Source: Rivularia sp. PCC 7116 (GTDB lineage: Bacteria; Cyanobacteriota; Cyanobacteriia; Cyanobacteriales; Nostocaceae). Taken from it: a stretch of DNA of 64,000 bases. The first letter of the stretch is position 1; every line of letters begins with the position of its first letter. The stretch lies in NCBI RefSeq assembly GCF_000316665.1, contig NC_019678.1, positions 6,915,001-6,979,000 of the forward strand. The letters run 5' to 3'. The position numbers and the translations under genes were made by a program. The notes beneath the pieces were generated by a model that searched no databases, was not told the origin of the DNA, and saw only the letters and a list, made by a program, of their open reading frames with translations. Below are positions 43,394-52,474 of the stretch, one piece after another.

Positions 43394-45505
43394 TTAGGCT
43401 AAAACTGTTAGAGAAATTATTAGGTCTATTAATTTAATGGTAATAAATGGAATAATTAATCCTGCCGAACCATAAATCAAAAAATTACGCTGTAGAAGTT
43501 GATTGGGTGTCATTACTTGAAATGGTACACCCCTAAGCGCTAAAGGAATTAATGCCGGAATAATTAATGCGTTGTAAATCAGTACTGACAGCACGGCAGA
43601 ATTAATGCTTGTCAAGTTCATGACGTTTAGTTTGTTGATACTGCTCGAAGCAAATACTAATGGAATAATTGCAAAATACTTAGCTATATTGTTTGCGACT
43701 GAAAAGGTTATTAAAGCACCACGAGTCATCAGTACTTGTTTGCCGATGCCAATAATATCGATTAGTTTCGTGGGATCGGAGTCCAAGTCGATGATATTTG
43801 CTGCTTCTTTTGCTGCTTGGGTTCCGTTGTTCATGGCAACCGCAACATTTGCTTGGGCTAAAGCTGCTGCATCATTTGTACCATCCCCTGTCATTGCGAC
43901 CAGTTTACCTTCTGCTTGTTCTCGTTGAACCACAGCAATTTTATTTTCGGGGGTTGCTTCAGCGATAAATTCTTTAACCCCAGCTTCTTTAGCAATTACA
44001 GAAGTAGTGATGTGATTGTCACCAGTAATCATGATGGTACGCACCCCGAGTCTTCGTAATTGTCCGAAACGCTCGCGTATACCTGGTTTTAGGTTATCTT
44101 TCAAATAAATAATGCCGTAAATTTCCTCATTCATACATACAGCTAACGGTGTACCTCCTTGTTTAGATACCATTTCGTAAGCTGAATTTAGTTCTGATGA
44201 AACTTCCCCACCTTGCAATTGCACAAAGTTTTTGATTGCATCTACAGCACCTTTACGAACCATCGAACCATTAGGTAAATCGGTACCGCCTATTCTGCTT
44301 CTGGCGCTGAATTTTATAGATAAAGCTGCTTCATAATCGAAATCAATTCTTGCTCCTAGTTTTTGCGCTAAACGGACTATTGATTTTCCTTCTGAAGTAT
44401 CATCATATATACTTGCTGCTAGAGCTACATAAGCAATTTCACCCATTGTGTGACCGTTAATTGGAATAAAACCATCTGCTAAACGGTTTCCTCTGGTTAC
44501 AGTTCCTGTTTTATCGAGAATTAAAGTGTTGACATCTCCACAGGCTTCTATGGCTCTAGCGGAGGTGGCAATTAAGTTTAATTGAGCAACCCGATCCATA
44601 CCTCCAATAGTGGTAGCACTGAGCAAGCTGCCAACAGTTGTGGGAATTAATGCCACAAAAATTGCCACCAAAATAGTGACGCTAATAGGAGTTTTAACGT
44701 AATACGCCAGTGCCGGAAAAGTGGCGATCGTTGATAAAAAGATTAAGCTAATTAAAGCTAGTAAAACTGTCAGAGTCGCTTCATTTGGTGTTTTTTTGCG
44801 TTCTCTCCTCTCAATAATATGAATCATCCGGTTGATAAACCCTTTATCTGGATCGACTGTAATTCTGACTATCAATTCATCAGAAATAATACGGCTACCA
44901 CCGGTAACATAACTAGCAACATCGGAACCAGCTTCTTTAAGTACTGGCGCTGTTTCTCCAGTGATAGCACCTTCGTCAACGCTGGCAGCACCCATAATTA
45001 CTTCGCCGTCGGTAGGAATAATATCACCAGCTACAACATATACTGTGTCGCCACGTTGCAAATTTGTAGCGGGAACTTCGGCAATGGTACCGTCGGCAAA
45101 GAGTTGTTTGGCATTAATATCGGATTTAATCGAACGCAACACATCAGCCTGTGCTTTACCACGACTTTGAGCAAAAGCTTCGGCAAAATTAGCCAGCAGT
45201 AGTGTTAAGAATAAAACTGCTGTAACTGTGCCGTTAAAAATTTGGGTATTGGCAGTTGCTTTTGAGCCAAATAATGTGGGAAAAATTGTCGTAATTAAGG
45301 TGATAATCGTGCTTACCCAAACTACTACTAAGACTGGATTTCTAATAGTATATTTAGGATTTAATTTAATAAAAGAGTCTTTTATGGCTCTACGATAAAG
45401 ACCTTTTTTATTTGCCTTTACTTTTTTACGTAAAGAACGAAGTTCTTTAGGATTAGAAGTGGCAAGTGTAGATTTGGAAGTAGTCGCGACTGGATTCATA
45501 GGCAT
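43394..45505 (-). CDS. kdpB: Potassium-transporting P-type ATPase subunit B
   Basis: 703 residues, standard for KdpB. Key motifs: TGETAPV (actuator), the phosphorylation site DKTGTVTRG, MVRKGAVDAI, MITGDN and GDGTNDAAALAQANVAVAM, with membrane segments at about 50-70, 75-95, 245-270, 275-300 and three at the C-terminus. It hydrolyses ATP to drive K+ uptake through KdpA. A second start two codons on (45499) is possible. Confidence 0.97.
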   Translation of the reverse strand: MPMNPVATTSKSTLATSNPKELRSLRKKVKANKKGLYRRAIKDSFIKLNPKYTIRNPVLVVVWVSTIITLITTIFPTLFGSKATANTQIFNGTVTAVLFLTLLLANFAEAFAQSRGKAQADVLRSIKSDINAKQLFADGTIAEVPATNLQRGDTVYVVAGDIIPTDGEVIMGAASVDEGAITGETAPVLKEAGSDVASYVTGGSRIISDELIVRITVDPDKGFINRMIHIIERRERKKTPNEATLTVLLALISLIFLSTIATFPALAYYVKTPISVTILVAIFVALIPTTVGSLLSATTIGGMDRVAQLNLIATSARAIEACGDVNTLILDKTGTVTRGNRLADGFIPINGHTMGEIAYVALAASIYDDTSEGKSIVRLAQKLGARIDFDYEAALSIKFSARSRIGGTDLPNGSMVRKGAVDAIKNFVQLQGGEVSSELNSAYEMVSKQGGTPLAVCMNEEIYGIIYLKDNLKPGIRERFGQLRRLGVRTIMITGDNHITTSVIAKEAGVKEFIAEATPENKIAVVQREQAEGKLVAMTGDGTNDAAALAQANVAVAMNNGTQAAKEAANIIDLDSDPTKLIDIIGIGKQVLMTRGALITFSVANNIAKYFAIIPLVFASSSINKLNVMNLTSINSAVLSVLIYNALIIPALIPLALRGVPFQVMTPNQLLQRNFLIYGSAGLIIPFITIKLIDLIISLTVLA

Positions 45506-45558
45506 TGGCAGGAGAATGGGGGAGATGAGGAGAATTAGGGAGAAATATTAATTTTAAA

Positions 45559-45660
45559 TTGGTAATTGGTAATTGGTAATTGGGCATTGGGCATTGGGCA
45601 TTGGGCATTGGTAACTCGCTACTCATAACTGCTCACTGCTCACTGGTAACTGTTCACTGT
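45559..45660. repeat. Heptamer tandem repeats between kdpA and kdpB
   Basis: Three ggtaatt units, four gggcatt units, then gctcact/ttcactg heptamers. The kdpA stop codon (complement of tca at 45654-45656) falls inside the last heptamers. Confidence 0.9.
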
Positions 45661-47336
45661 GCTGCGAGTCTCAAACCTTCGGCTAAGGGACCATTGACTA
45701 AAATAGGGAAGAAAATTAGAAAGCTTAAAATAAAAATTACTCCGGCACTGAGACTGGTAAATAAAAGTGTGTCGGTTTTTAGGGTAGCAGGAATCTCAGG
45801 TACTGGTTTTGTATGTACCATAATGTCTGCTAAAAGTAAGACGGCGAATAGAAAAACGTATCGTCCCACTAACATACTGGCTGAAGTACTTAAATTCCAC
45901 CAAAATGTTCCGTCTATCAAGCCTTCAAATCCGGAACCATTATTAGCGCTGGCTGATATATATTCGTATACAACTTGGGATACACCGTGAAAGCCGGGAT
46001 TGCTGATTCCCGACAAGGATATGGGATAAGCTAAAGCTATAGCGCTGGGAATCAATACAGCAATGGGATGAATTAAAATTACTAAACTTGCTAAAACTAT
46101 TGAAGTTCTTGTGATTTTACGTCCGAAAAATTCCGGAGTCCTACCTATCATTAATCCTGCCCAAAATGCGGTTAAATATTGATAAATTAATAAGTAAATA
46201 ATTCCGGTTCCGATTCCACCCCAAATTACGTGCAAAAACATACTTAATAAGGTAGAAAAACCTGCAGCAGGCATTAATGAATCGTGCATTCCGTTAACTG
46301 CACCATTCATAGTTGCGGTAGTTACAACCGCCCACAATGCCGTTTGTGCCCACCCAAATCGAACCTCTTTTCCTTCTAAATTGGGTTGGTCAAATCCTAA
46401 ATTAGAATTTACTAAAGGATTGCCTTGAAATTCTCCAACTGCGGTTATCCAAAGTAAAGCTAGGAAGATGAGAAATATCATCCAAAACAGCCGCCATGCT
46501 TGTTTAATATTGTGAGAAAATTCGCCATAAACAAAAATCATCGCTGCTGGAATAGATATCATTGCGATAATTTCGACTAAGTTGGTAAAACTATTAGGAT
46601 TTTCAAAGGGATGAGCGGAATTTGCACCAAAAAAACCGCCGCCATTTGTACCTAATAGTTTGATAATTTCAAAAGATGCTACAGGACCAGTGGCAATATA
46701 CTGAGTCCTTCCCTCCAAGGTTTCTACTGCTACAGATGCTGCTAAGGTTTGCGGTACTCCCTGAGCCAGCAACAGGATGGCTCCCACAATAGAAATTGGC
46801 AGCAATATGCGGGTTATTGCTTTAATTAGATCCGCATAATAATTTCCTAAAGGTTTGCCCGTCAAGCCACGAATAAAAGCGATACCAATTGCTAAACCCG
46901 TGCCTGCTGAAACAAACATCAAAAAGGTTAAACCAGCCATGGTGCTGAAATGGCTGAGGGTTTTTTCTCCTAAGTAATGTTGCTGCCCCGTATTGGTTAA
47001 AAATGAAATTGTCGTGTGTAGTGTTAAGTCCCAACGAGGCGCACCCAGATTACTCGGATTCCACGGCAAAAACTTTTGAAAACTAATGAATAAATACACT
47101 AAAAGACCGATAAACAAGTTGCTTTGCAAAACGCAATAGGCATACTCTTTACCTCTCATATTTTCTTGAGGATTTACGTCTGCTAGCTTGTAAATCAGTA
47201 GTTCTAATGGATTCATTACTCTATCAAGTAATGTTGTTCTACCCATAAAGACCTTGGCTATGTATTTGCCAAAAGTTGGCGTAACTATTAGCACTAAAAG
47301 TAGGGTTAAACCTATCTGCAAAAAACCTTGTCCCAT
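45654..47336 (-). CDS. kdpA: Potassium-transporting ATPase subunit A
   Basis: 560 residues, about the family length. Four pore-loop regions can be seen, for example [41 protein letters not shown] and [13 protein letters not shown]. First gene of kdpABC; KdpD/KdpE-type regulators are absent nearby. The protein ends LRLAAQ, with the stop supplied by a tandem repeat. Confidence 0.97.
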   Translation of the reverse strand: MGQGFLQIGLTLLLVLIVTPTFGKYIAKVFMGRTTLLDRVMNPLELLIYKLADVNPQENMRGKEYAYCVLQSNLFIGLLVYLFISFQKFLPWNPSNLGAPRWDLTLHTTISFLTNTGQQHYLGEKTLSHFSTMAGLTFLMFVSAGTGLAIGIAFIRGLTGKPLGNYYADLIKAITRILLPISIVGAILLLAQGVPQTLAASVAVETLEGRTQYIATGPVASFEIIKLLGTNGGGFFGANSAHPFENPNSFTNLVEIIAMISIPAAMIFVYGEFSHNIKQAWRLFWMIFLIFLALLWITAVGEFQGNPLVNSNLGFDQPNLEGKEVRFGWAQTALWAVVTTATMNGAVNGMHDSLMPAAGFSTLLSMFLHVIWGGIGTGIIYLLIYQYLTAFWAGLMIGRTPEFFGRKITRTSIVLASLVILIHPIAVLIPSAIALAYPISLSGISNPGFHGVSQVVYEYISASANNGSGFEGLIDGTFWWNLSTSASMLVGRYVFLFAVLLLADIMVHTKPVPEIPATLKTDTLLFTSLSAGVIFILSFLIFFPILVNGPLAEGLRLAAQ

Positions 47337-47923
47337 CTATTTTCTGCCCGTGTACAGTTTTTTAAGGATTACTACTATCGCATCTCGTAATCGGGGTTGC
47401 GGCTAATTTTTTGTAATATAATTTACCATTGTTAGGTAAAAATTTTATTAGAGTAAATTATGTATTTTTTTTAGCCCGGTAGTAAATTTACTTATGGCTA
47501 TCTAATATTGACATATTCCTAATATTGTGTGTTTACGATTCTATTTACCTATTATTGATTAACAATAGTTTATTAGCACCATAAACGGCATCCTATATTC
47601 TCCTTTAAATAAAATTAAGATTTGCTTGTGTTTCCTGTTTTTCGGAATAGAAACTCAATATTTAGTAACTTTCACCGATATAACAGATATTAAGGGAGAC
47701 TAGTGTATAATAAAAGACTATTGACTTAATTATTTTAAAATAAAAATAAATCTTTTGGCTTGGCATAGCTTTGATTTTATTTGTTGCAAAAATCATTAAT
47801 ATACAAATTCGGGTTTTATCAACACGAACCTGGTATGTCAAAATAGAGTATATAGACTAAATAATTAAATTGCCGTAGTGTCGGAATATTTAAAACATAA
47901 AAATATCAACGCTGTTTACCAAG
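47337..47923. promoter_or_regulatory. Divergent upstream region of kdpA and the PAS kinase gene
   Basis: 587 AT-rich bases with no gene. It must hold promoters for kdpABC (leftward) and for the PAS histidine kinase (rightward), but I could not assign -35/-10 boxes with confidence. Confidence 0.4.
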
Positions 47924-49060
47924 ATGATAGCGCGCAGAAGATATGAAGTTGAGGAACCATTGCTTAATAGCGCAGAATTATTTCGTTTAGCTTTTAATGA
48001 TGCTGCAATTGGTATGGCACTTGTAGCTCCTGATGGACAATGGTTGAAAGTTAATCGTGCTTTGTGCGAAATTGTTGGCTATTCTGAAATAGATTTACTC
48101 AAAAAGACGTTTCAGGAAATTACCCACCCGGAAGATTTAGAAGTAGATTTGAGCTACTTACATCAAGTGCTTGCAGGTGAAATTCGCACTTATCAAATGG
48201 AAAAGCGGTACTTTCATTCTAGCGGGCATATTGTGTGGATTTTACTGAATGTTTCTTTAGTACGCGATCGCGAAGCACAACCGCTCTACTTTATTGCTCA
48301 AATTCAAGATATTACTCCCCGCAAACAAGCTGAAGCCAGATTAAAAAGTTTACTTGCAGAATTAGAACGTAGCAATAGCGATTTAGAAGAATTTGCTAGT
48401 GTTGTGTCTCACGATTTAATCTCACCACTGCACAGAATTCAAATTCTTTCAGAATATCTTCAGGAAGATTACAATCAGGTTTTGGGCGAACAAGGAAATG
48501 ACTATGTCCAACGCATTGTGGGAATTAGAAATAGAATGCAAACTTTGGTTGAGGGTTTGCTTCAGTTTTCCTTAGTTACGATTCAAGGGCAACCTTTTAC
48601 AGAGGTGGATTTAGGTAAAGTTGTACGAGGGGTAATATCAGATTTACAAGCTGATTACTTGGCAGATGTTGTTTTAGAAGTAGGCGATTTACCTACTCTT
48701 TTGGCTGACTCTGCTCAGATGTATCAGTTATTTCAAAACCTTGTCAGCAATTCTTTAAAATATCGCCAGCCAGAAATCGGATTATTTATTAAAATTTATC
48801 AAACTCGCAGAAGCCAAAATCACGAATTAAACGGGCAGTACGAAATAGTTGTGGCAGATAACGGCATTGGTTTTGATGAAGTATACCTAGAACAAATATT
48901 TGAACCTTGTCAGCGATTACATAACTCTAGCGAATATGAAGGTACGGGTTTGGGTTTAGCAATTTGCCGCCGAATTATTGAAAGGCACGGAGGGAAAATT
49001 TCTGCTCAAAGTAAGCCCAATGAAGGTGCTAAGTTTATAATCACTTTACCATTTGTTTAA
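47924..49060 (+). CDS. PAS-domain sensor histidine kinase
   Basis: 378 residues. One PAS/PAC unit at about 14-140 (FNDAAIGMALVAPDGQWLKVNRALCEIVGYS; YFIAQIQDITPRKQAE), a HisKA region with the phosphoacceptor VVSHDLISPLHRI (about 165), and HATPase_c with N-box NLVSNSLKYR, G1 VADNGIGF, F-box FEPCQRLH and G2 GTGLGLAICRRIIERHGG. Soluble, no membrane segment, resembling the output halves of phytochrome-like kinases. It stands 392 bp upstream of the receiver-KaiA gene, same strand, so it may signal to or from the clock proteins. Confidence 0.9.
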   Translation: MIARRRYEVEEPLLNSAELFRLAFNDAAIGMALVAPDGQWLKVNRALCEIVGYSEIDLLKKTFQEITHPEDLEVDLSYLHQVLAGEIRTYQMEKRYFHSSGHIVWILLNVSLVRDREAQPLYFIAQIQDITPRKQAEARLKSLLAELERSNSDLEEFASVVSHDLISPLHRIQILSEYLQEDYNQVLGEQGNDYVQRIVGIRNRMQTLVEGLLQFSLVTIQGQPFTEVDLGKVVRGVISDLQADYLADVVLEVGDLPTLLADSAQMYQLFQNLVSNSLKYRQPEIGLFIKIYQTRRSQNHELNGQYEIVVADNGIGFDEVYLEQIFEPCQRLHNSSEYEGTGLGLAICRRIIERHGGKISAQSKPNEGAKFIITLPFV

Positions 49061-49452
49061 GTTCTATAACTCCTCACTATTCACTTGTGAAGTATTCCTT
49101 CTGATAGTTGTAATCAAGTATTGCAAGCAAAAAATCACCTTATAACTCATACTTAAGATGTGTTATTAGAAGTCATAAACTTTTAAAGTTAATAGAAGAT
49201 TATATGGAAGTAGCTGCATTACATCCGAAAGTATATTGTAGTTATGACGCCATCCTGTAGACTTATAAAGGTATTGAAGATGTCTAATTTATCATTTTTG
49301 TTAAGCAAATAAGACAACTCCACGGCTAATATATAGCAGCATCTACTAATAATTTATGAACTGCACCCTCCGAGTAAAAACTGTTAACTAATAAGCTGCA
49401 CTCTCCGGGCAAACATGTCTTAGCCGTTTACCAATCCTCAAAAACAAAGCTT
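49061..49452. promoter_or_regulatory. Upstream region of the accessory kai genes with a direct repeat
   Basis: Between the PAS kinase and the receiver-KaiA gene. Two related blocks, actaataa...ctgcaccctccgagtaaa (49344-49378) and actaataagctgcactctccgggcaaa (49387-49413), lie 40-100 bp before the ATG at 49453. They could be paired operator sites for the kai operon. Confidence 0.4.
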
Positions 49453-50319
49453 ATGCTCCATAACCGCTGCCAAATTCTTTTAATTGAAGATGAATTGGAA
49501 GAGATAGAATATTTTTGCAGACTACTATCTAAAGCAAAATCTCCTTCATTCAAGCAAGGTTTTGAGACAATTGTCGCTCAATCTCTAGAAAAAGGATTGC
49601 AGAAGTTAGCAGTAAATAAAATTGATGTTATTTTCTTGGACTTGATGCTTACTGATAGTCGCGGAATAAAAACGTTGTCGGCAATGCTAGAAGCCGCTCC
49701 GACTCTACCTATTATTGTTTACACCATTTTAGATGAAGCTGCTGGTGTTAAAGCGTTGGAATTAGGTGCCATCGGATATTTACACAAAACTGAAATTGAT
49801 ACTAATCTACTGGTTTATGCGATTCGTTCGGCTATAGAGCGTCAGCAGCATTTAAATATTTTAAAGCAGCAGCAAACAGAACAACAGCAGGCAGAATTTG
49901 AACAACTTGAAGCTTTTGGTGCGTCTGCTTCCTCAAATGCAAATCTGCCTGGTTTGGAATCTTTACGAGAAAGTCAACCAGATATTTTTGCAGAATTAGT
50001 CCACAGCTATAGCGAAGTGATGGATTTATCTTTGGAAGAAAAAGCCTACAAAGTGGAGCATAATATTTCCGATAAGCTTAGCGCTTTGGCAAGGCAATTA
50101 GGATTTATGCAAGCTACACCCAGAGACGTAATTGAAATTCATACCACTGTCATTAAAGATAAAACTAATCATTCTCGAAAATCCCAAGCCTATGCCAAAG
50201 AAGCACGTTTAATAATATTGCAGTTAATGGGTTATTTAACAGCTTATTACCGAAAATATTTTATCGGATTAAATCAAATTAATATTGATAATACTAATCG
50301 AAAATTAGATACAGATTAA
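49453..50319 (+). CDS. Response-regulator receiver with KaiA-like C-terminal domain (KaiA3-type)
   Basis: 288 residues. Receiver domain at residues 5-130: ILLIEDELEE (acidic pair), VIFLDLMLTDSRG (phosphoacceptor Asp), PIIVYTILDE and LGAIGYLHKTEID. A Gln-rich linker (140-165) leads to a helical C-terminal domain, LGFMQATPRDVIEIHTTVIKDK and YAKEARLIILQLMGYLTAYYRKYF, which resembles the KaiC-binding dimer domain of KaiA (...VSQIVEIHMELMDEF..., ...HLCEMYRR...). Standard KaiA has a pseudo-receiver without the phosphoacceptor; here Asp appears intact. Such chimeras (KaiA3) are found beside kaiB3-kaiC3 in some cyanobacteria, exactly the arrangement here. Confidence 0.8.
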   Translation: MLHNRCQILLIEDELEEIEYFCRLLSKAKSPSFKQGFETIVAQSLEKGLQKLAVNKIDVIFLDLMLTDSRGIKTLSAMLEAAPTLPIIVYTILDEAAGVKALELGAIGYLHKTEIDTNLLVYAIRSAIERQQHLNILKQQQTEQQQAEFEQLEAFGASASSNANLPGLESLRESQPDIFAELVHSYSEVMDLSLEEKAYKVEHNISDKLSALARQLGFMQATPRDVIEIHTTVIKDKTNHSRKSQAYAKEARLIILQLMGYLTAYYRKYFIGLNQINIDNTNRKLDTD

Positions 50320-50366
50320 ATAATGTTAGTAAATTTAAAATAATCTTAAATAAAGTCAGTTTAATA

Positions 50367-50681
50367 ATGTGTAAAAGTAGTTTAAATAATAAATATGTAT
50401 TGAAATTATATGTAACAGGAGATACCTCTAGGTCGGATAGGGCAATATCGAATCTTAAAGAATTATCTGTAGAACATTTTCCTGATAATTATCACATTAC
50501 TATCATTAATGTATTAAAAAATCCCGAGATTGCAGAGAAAGAAAAAATTATCGTGACACCGACTTTAATTAGAGAATATCCTTTACCGCAAGTGAGAATT
50601 ATTGGAGATTTATCTGATATTCAGACAGTTCTGAACGGTCTGGGAATTAGTAGTAAAAAACATGATATATTGAGCGAGTAA
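50367..50681 (+). CDS. KaiB-like clock protein
   Basis: 104 residues: KYVLKLYVTGDTSRSDRAISNLKEL, YHITIINVLKNPEIAEKEKIIVTPTLIREYPLPQVRIIGDL. This is the KaiB thioredoxin-like fold with the invariant LYV.G.......i.nL, i.Vl..P..A....i.aTPTLi....P..r.iGDLs. KaiB binds phosphorylated KaiC, sequesters KaiA and resets the clock. The N-terminal MCKSSLNN is unlike standard KaiB, in keeping with a KaiB2/KaiB3 member. It lies 47 bp after the KaiA-like gene and 44 bp before kaiC. Confidence 0.93.
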   Translation: MCKSSLNNKYVLKLYVTGDTSRSDRAISNLKELSVEHFPDNYHITIINVLKNPEIAEKEKIIVTPTLIREYPLPQVRIIGDLSDIQTVLNGLGISSKKHDILSE

Positions 50682-50725
50682 ATATAAAAAAATTGCTTAG
50701 ATAAGCGTCTAATATAAATTTTGAA

Positions 50726-52246
50726 ATGCCTGAAGAGAGTTTTGAAAACGTCGAAAAGTTAGAAACAGGAATTCCGGGTTTCGATTTGATATCTGAAGGC
50801 GGTTTACCTATTGGGCGTACTACTTTGGTTGTTGGTAGTGCGGGTAGCGGTAAAACTGTATTTTCTTGTCAATTTTTAATTGAAGGAATTAAGCGGGGAG
50901 AAACGGGGGTGTATGTTTCTTTTGAAGAATCCCCAAAAAATATTCGCAGGAACATGCGCGGTTTCGGCTGGGATATTGCCAAGTGGGAAAGAGAAGGTAA
51001 ATGGATTTTTGTTGATGCTTCTCCCGAGCCAGGTAATAATCCTTATGTTAGTGGAGATTACGATTTAAGCCCTTTGTTGGCTCGAATTCATTATGCTAGC
51101 AGTAAAGTTAAAGCTAGCAGAATTTCGATGGATTCTTTGGGGGCACTTTTTAGCTATATACCCGATAAGTCTCAAATTCGGGATGATTTATTTATTATGG
51201 CTTCGGCATTGCGAGATGTTAACGCGACAGCAATTCTGACATCGGAGCGCAATCATGAATACGGCGATATTAGCACTCATGGAGTGGAAGAATATGTTGC
51301 TGATAACGTGATTATTTTAAGAAATGTGTTGATTGAAGAAAAGCGTCGTCGTACTTTAGAAATTCTTAAGTATCGCGGTAGTTCCCATCAGCAAGGAGAG
51401 TTTCCGTTTACTATTATTTCCGATAAAGGGTTTGTGATTATTCCTCTTTCAGCGATGGCTACAGAAGATAGGGGCTCATCTACAACTCGTATTTGCAGCG
51501 GCAGTTCGGAATTAGATCGAATGTGTGGTGGTGGCTTTTACCGAGATTCAATTATTTTAGCTAGTGGCGCTACCGGTACCGGTAAAACCTTGCTCTGCAC
51601 TCAGTTTATTTCCTCTGGAATCAAAAACGGCGATCGCTGTATTTATTTTGCGTTTGAAGAAAATCGACATCAGTTAATTAGAAATGCCAGGGGGTGGGGG
51701 ATGGATTTTCTCAAAGCAGAAGCAGAGGGAAAATTAAAAATTCTCTTCCGCTATCCAGAATCAACACGATTAGAGAATCATCTAATTAGAATGCAGGAAG
51801 TCGTACAAAACTTTCAACCCCAGCGAGTAGTGATTGATAGTTTGACAGCTTTAGAAAAAGTCGCAACACTTAATGGATTTCGAGAATTTATTGCTAGCTT
51901 GAATGCCACAGTTAGAGGTAAAGGAATAACTGGGGTTTATACCGCTACGGCTCCGACTTTGCTTGGTGGCAGTTCGATTACAGAATCTCATATTTCTACA
52001 ACTACCGATTCGATTATCCTACTGCGATATGTGGAAGTTTATGGGGAAATAAAAAGAGGTTTAGCGGTGATTAAAATGCGAGGTTCAATGCACGATAAGC
52101 AAATTCGCGAATTTAATATTAATGATAGGGGAATGCATATTGGTAAAAGCTTCCGCAACGTCACAGGCATTTTATCAGGAAACCCGACCTACGTAGATGA
52201 AGATGAAGTAAACCGGTTAAACGAACTGTTTCAAGATGAAGAATAA
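50726..52246 (+). CDS. kaiC: Circadian clock ATPase KaiC (KaiC3-type by context)
   Basis: 506 residues, slightly shorter than canonical KaiC. Two RecA-like domains: CI with Walker A GSAGSGKT (37-44) and catalytic Glu pair FEES (67-68); CII with Walker A GATGTGKT (281-288) and FEEN (310-312). All three autophosphorylation positions are kept: Thr419, Ser424 and Thr425 in SITESHIST (equivalent to Thr426, Ser431 and Thr432 of the standard protein), followed by TTDSIILLRYVEVYGE and MRGSMHDKQIREF. It should therefore be able to cycle between phosphorylated states with the neighbouring KaiA-like and KaiB proteins. A shorter, acidic C-terminus (NRLNELFQDEE) departs from the canonical A-loop/tail. Confidence 0.95.
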   Translation: MPEESFENVEKLETGIPGFDLISEGGLPIGRTTLVVGSAGSGKTVFSCQFLIEGIKRGETGVYVSFEESPKNIRRNMRGFGWDIAKWEREGKWIFVDASPEPGNNPYVSGDYDLSPLLARIHYASSKVKASRISMDSLGALFSYIPDKSQIRDDLFIMASALRDVNATAILTSERNHEYGDISTHGVEEYVADNVIILRNVLIEEKRRRTLEILKYRGSSHQQGEFPFTIISDKGFVIIPLSAMATEDRGSSTTRICSGSSELDRMCGGGFYRDSIILASGATGTGKTLLCTQFISSGIKNGDRCIYFAFEENRHQLIRNARGWGMDFLKAEAEGKLKILFRYPESTRLENHLIRMQEVVQNFQPQRVVIDSLTALEKVATLNGFREFIASLNATVRGKGITGVYTATAPTLLGGSSITESHISTTTDSIILLRYVEVYGEIKRGLAVIKMRGSMHDKQIREFNINDRGMHIGKSFRNVTGILSGNPTYVDEDEVNRLNELFQDEE

Positions 52247-52474
52247 TATCACAAACTTTTTGTACGGTTATATAACTCAATTTATAAATAATTCTTAAGT
52301 TTAACAAACTTTAATTGATATCGTGATGATTATCTTCAAGTATAGATAAAATTAAAATGACATATAGTTTACTGGTGCCTTGCACGGTAAACATTTAATC
52401 TGACCAGTTTAAAATAGATTTTACATGCTAGAGCTAGTTAGCAGTTAACATGAAATAGATTGTTGAATCATTAA

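Noticed and set aside
47924-49060. KdpD sensor kinase for the neighbouring kdp operon
   Set aside because: It has a PAS domain and lacks the KdpD N-terminal domain, USP domain and membrane helices; the kai context fits better.
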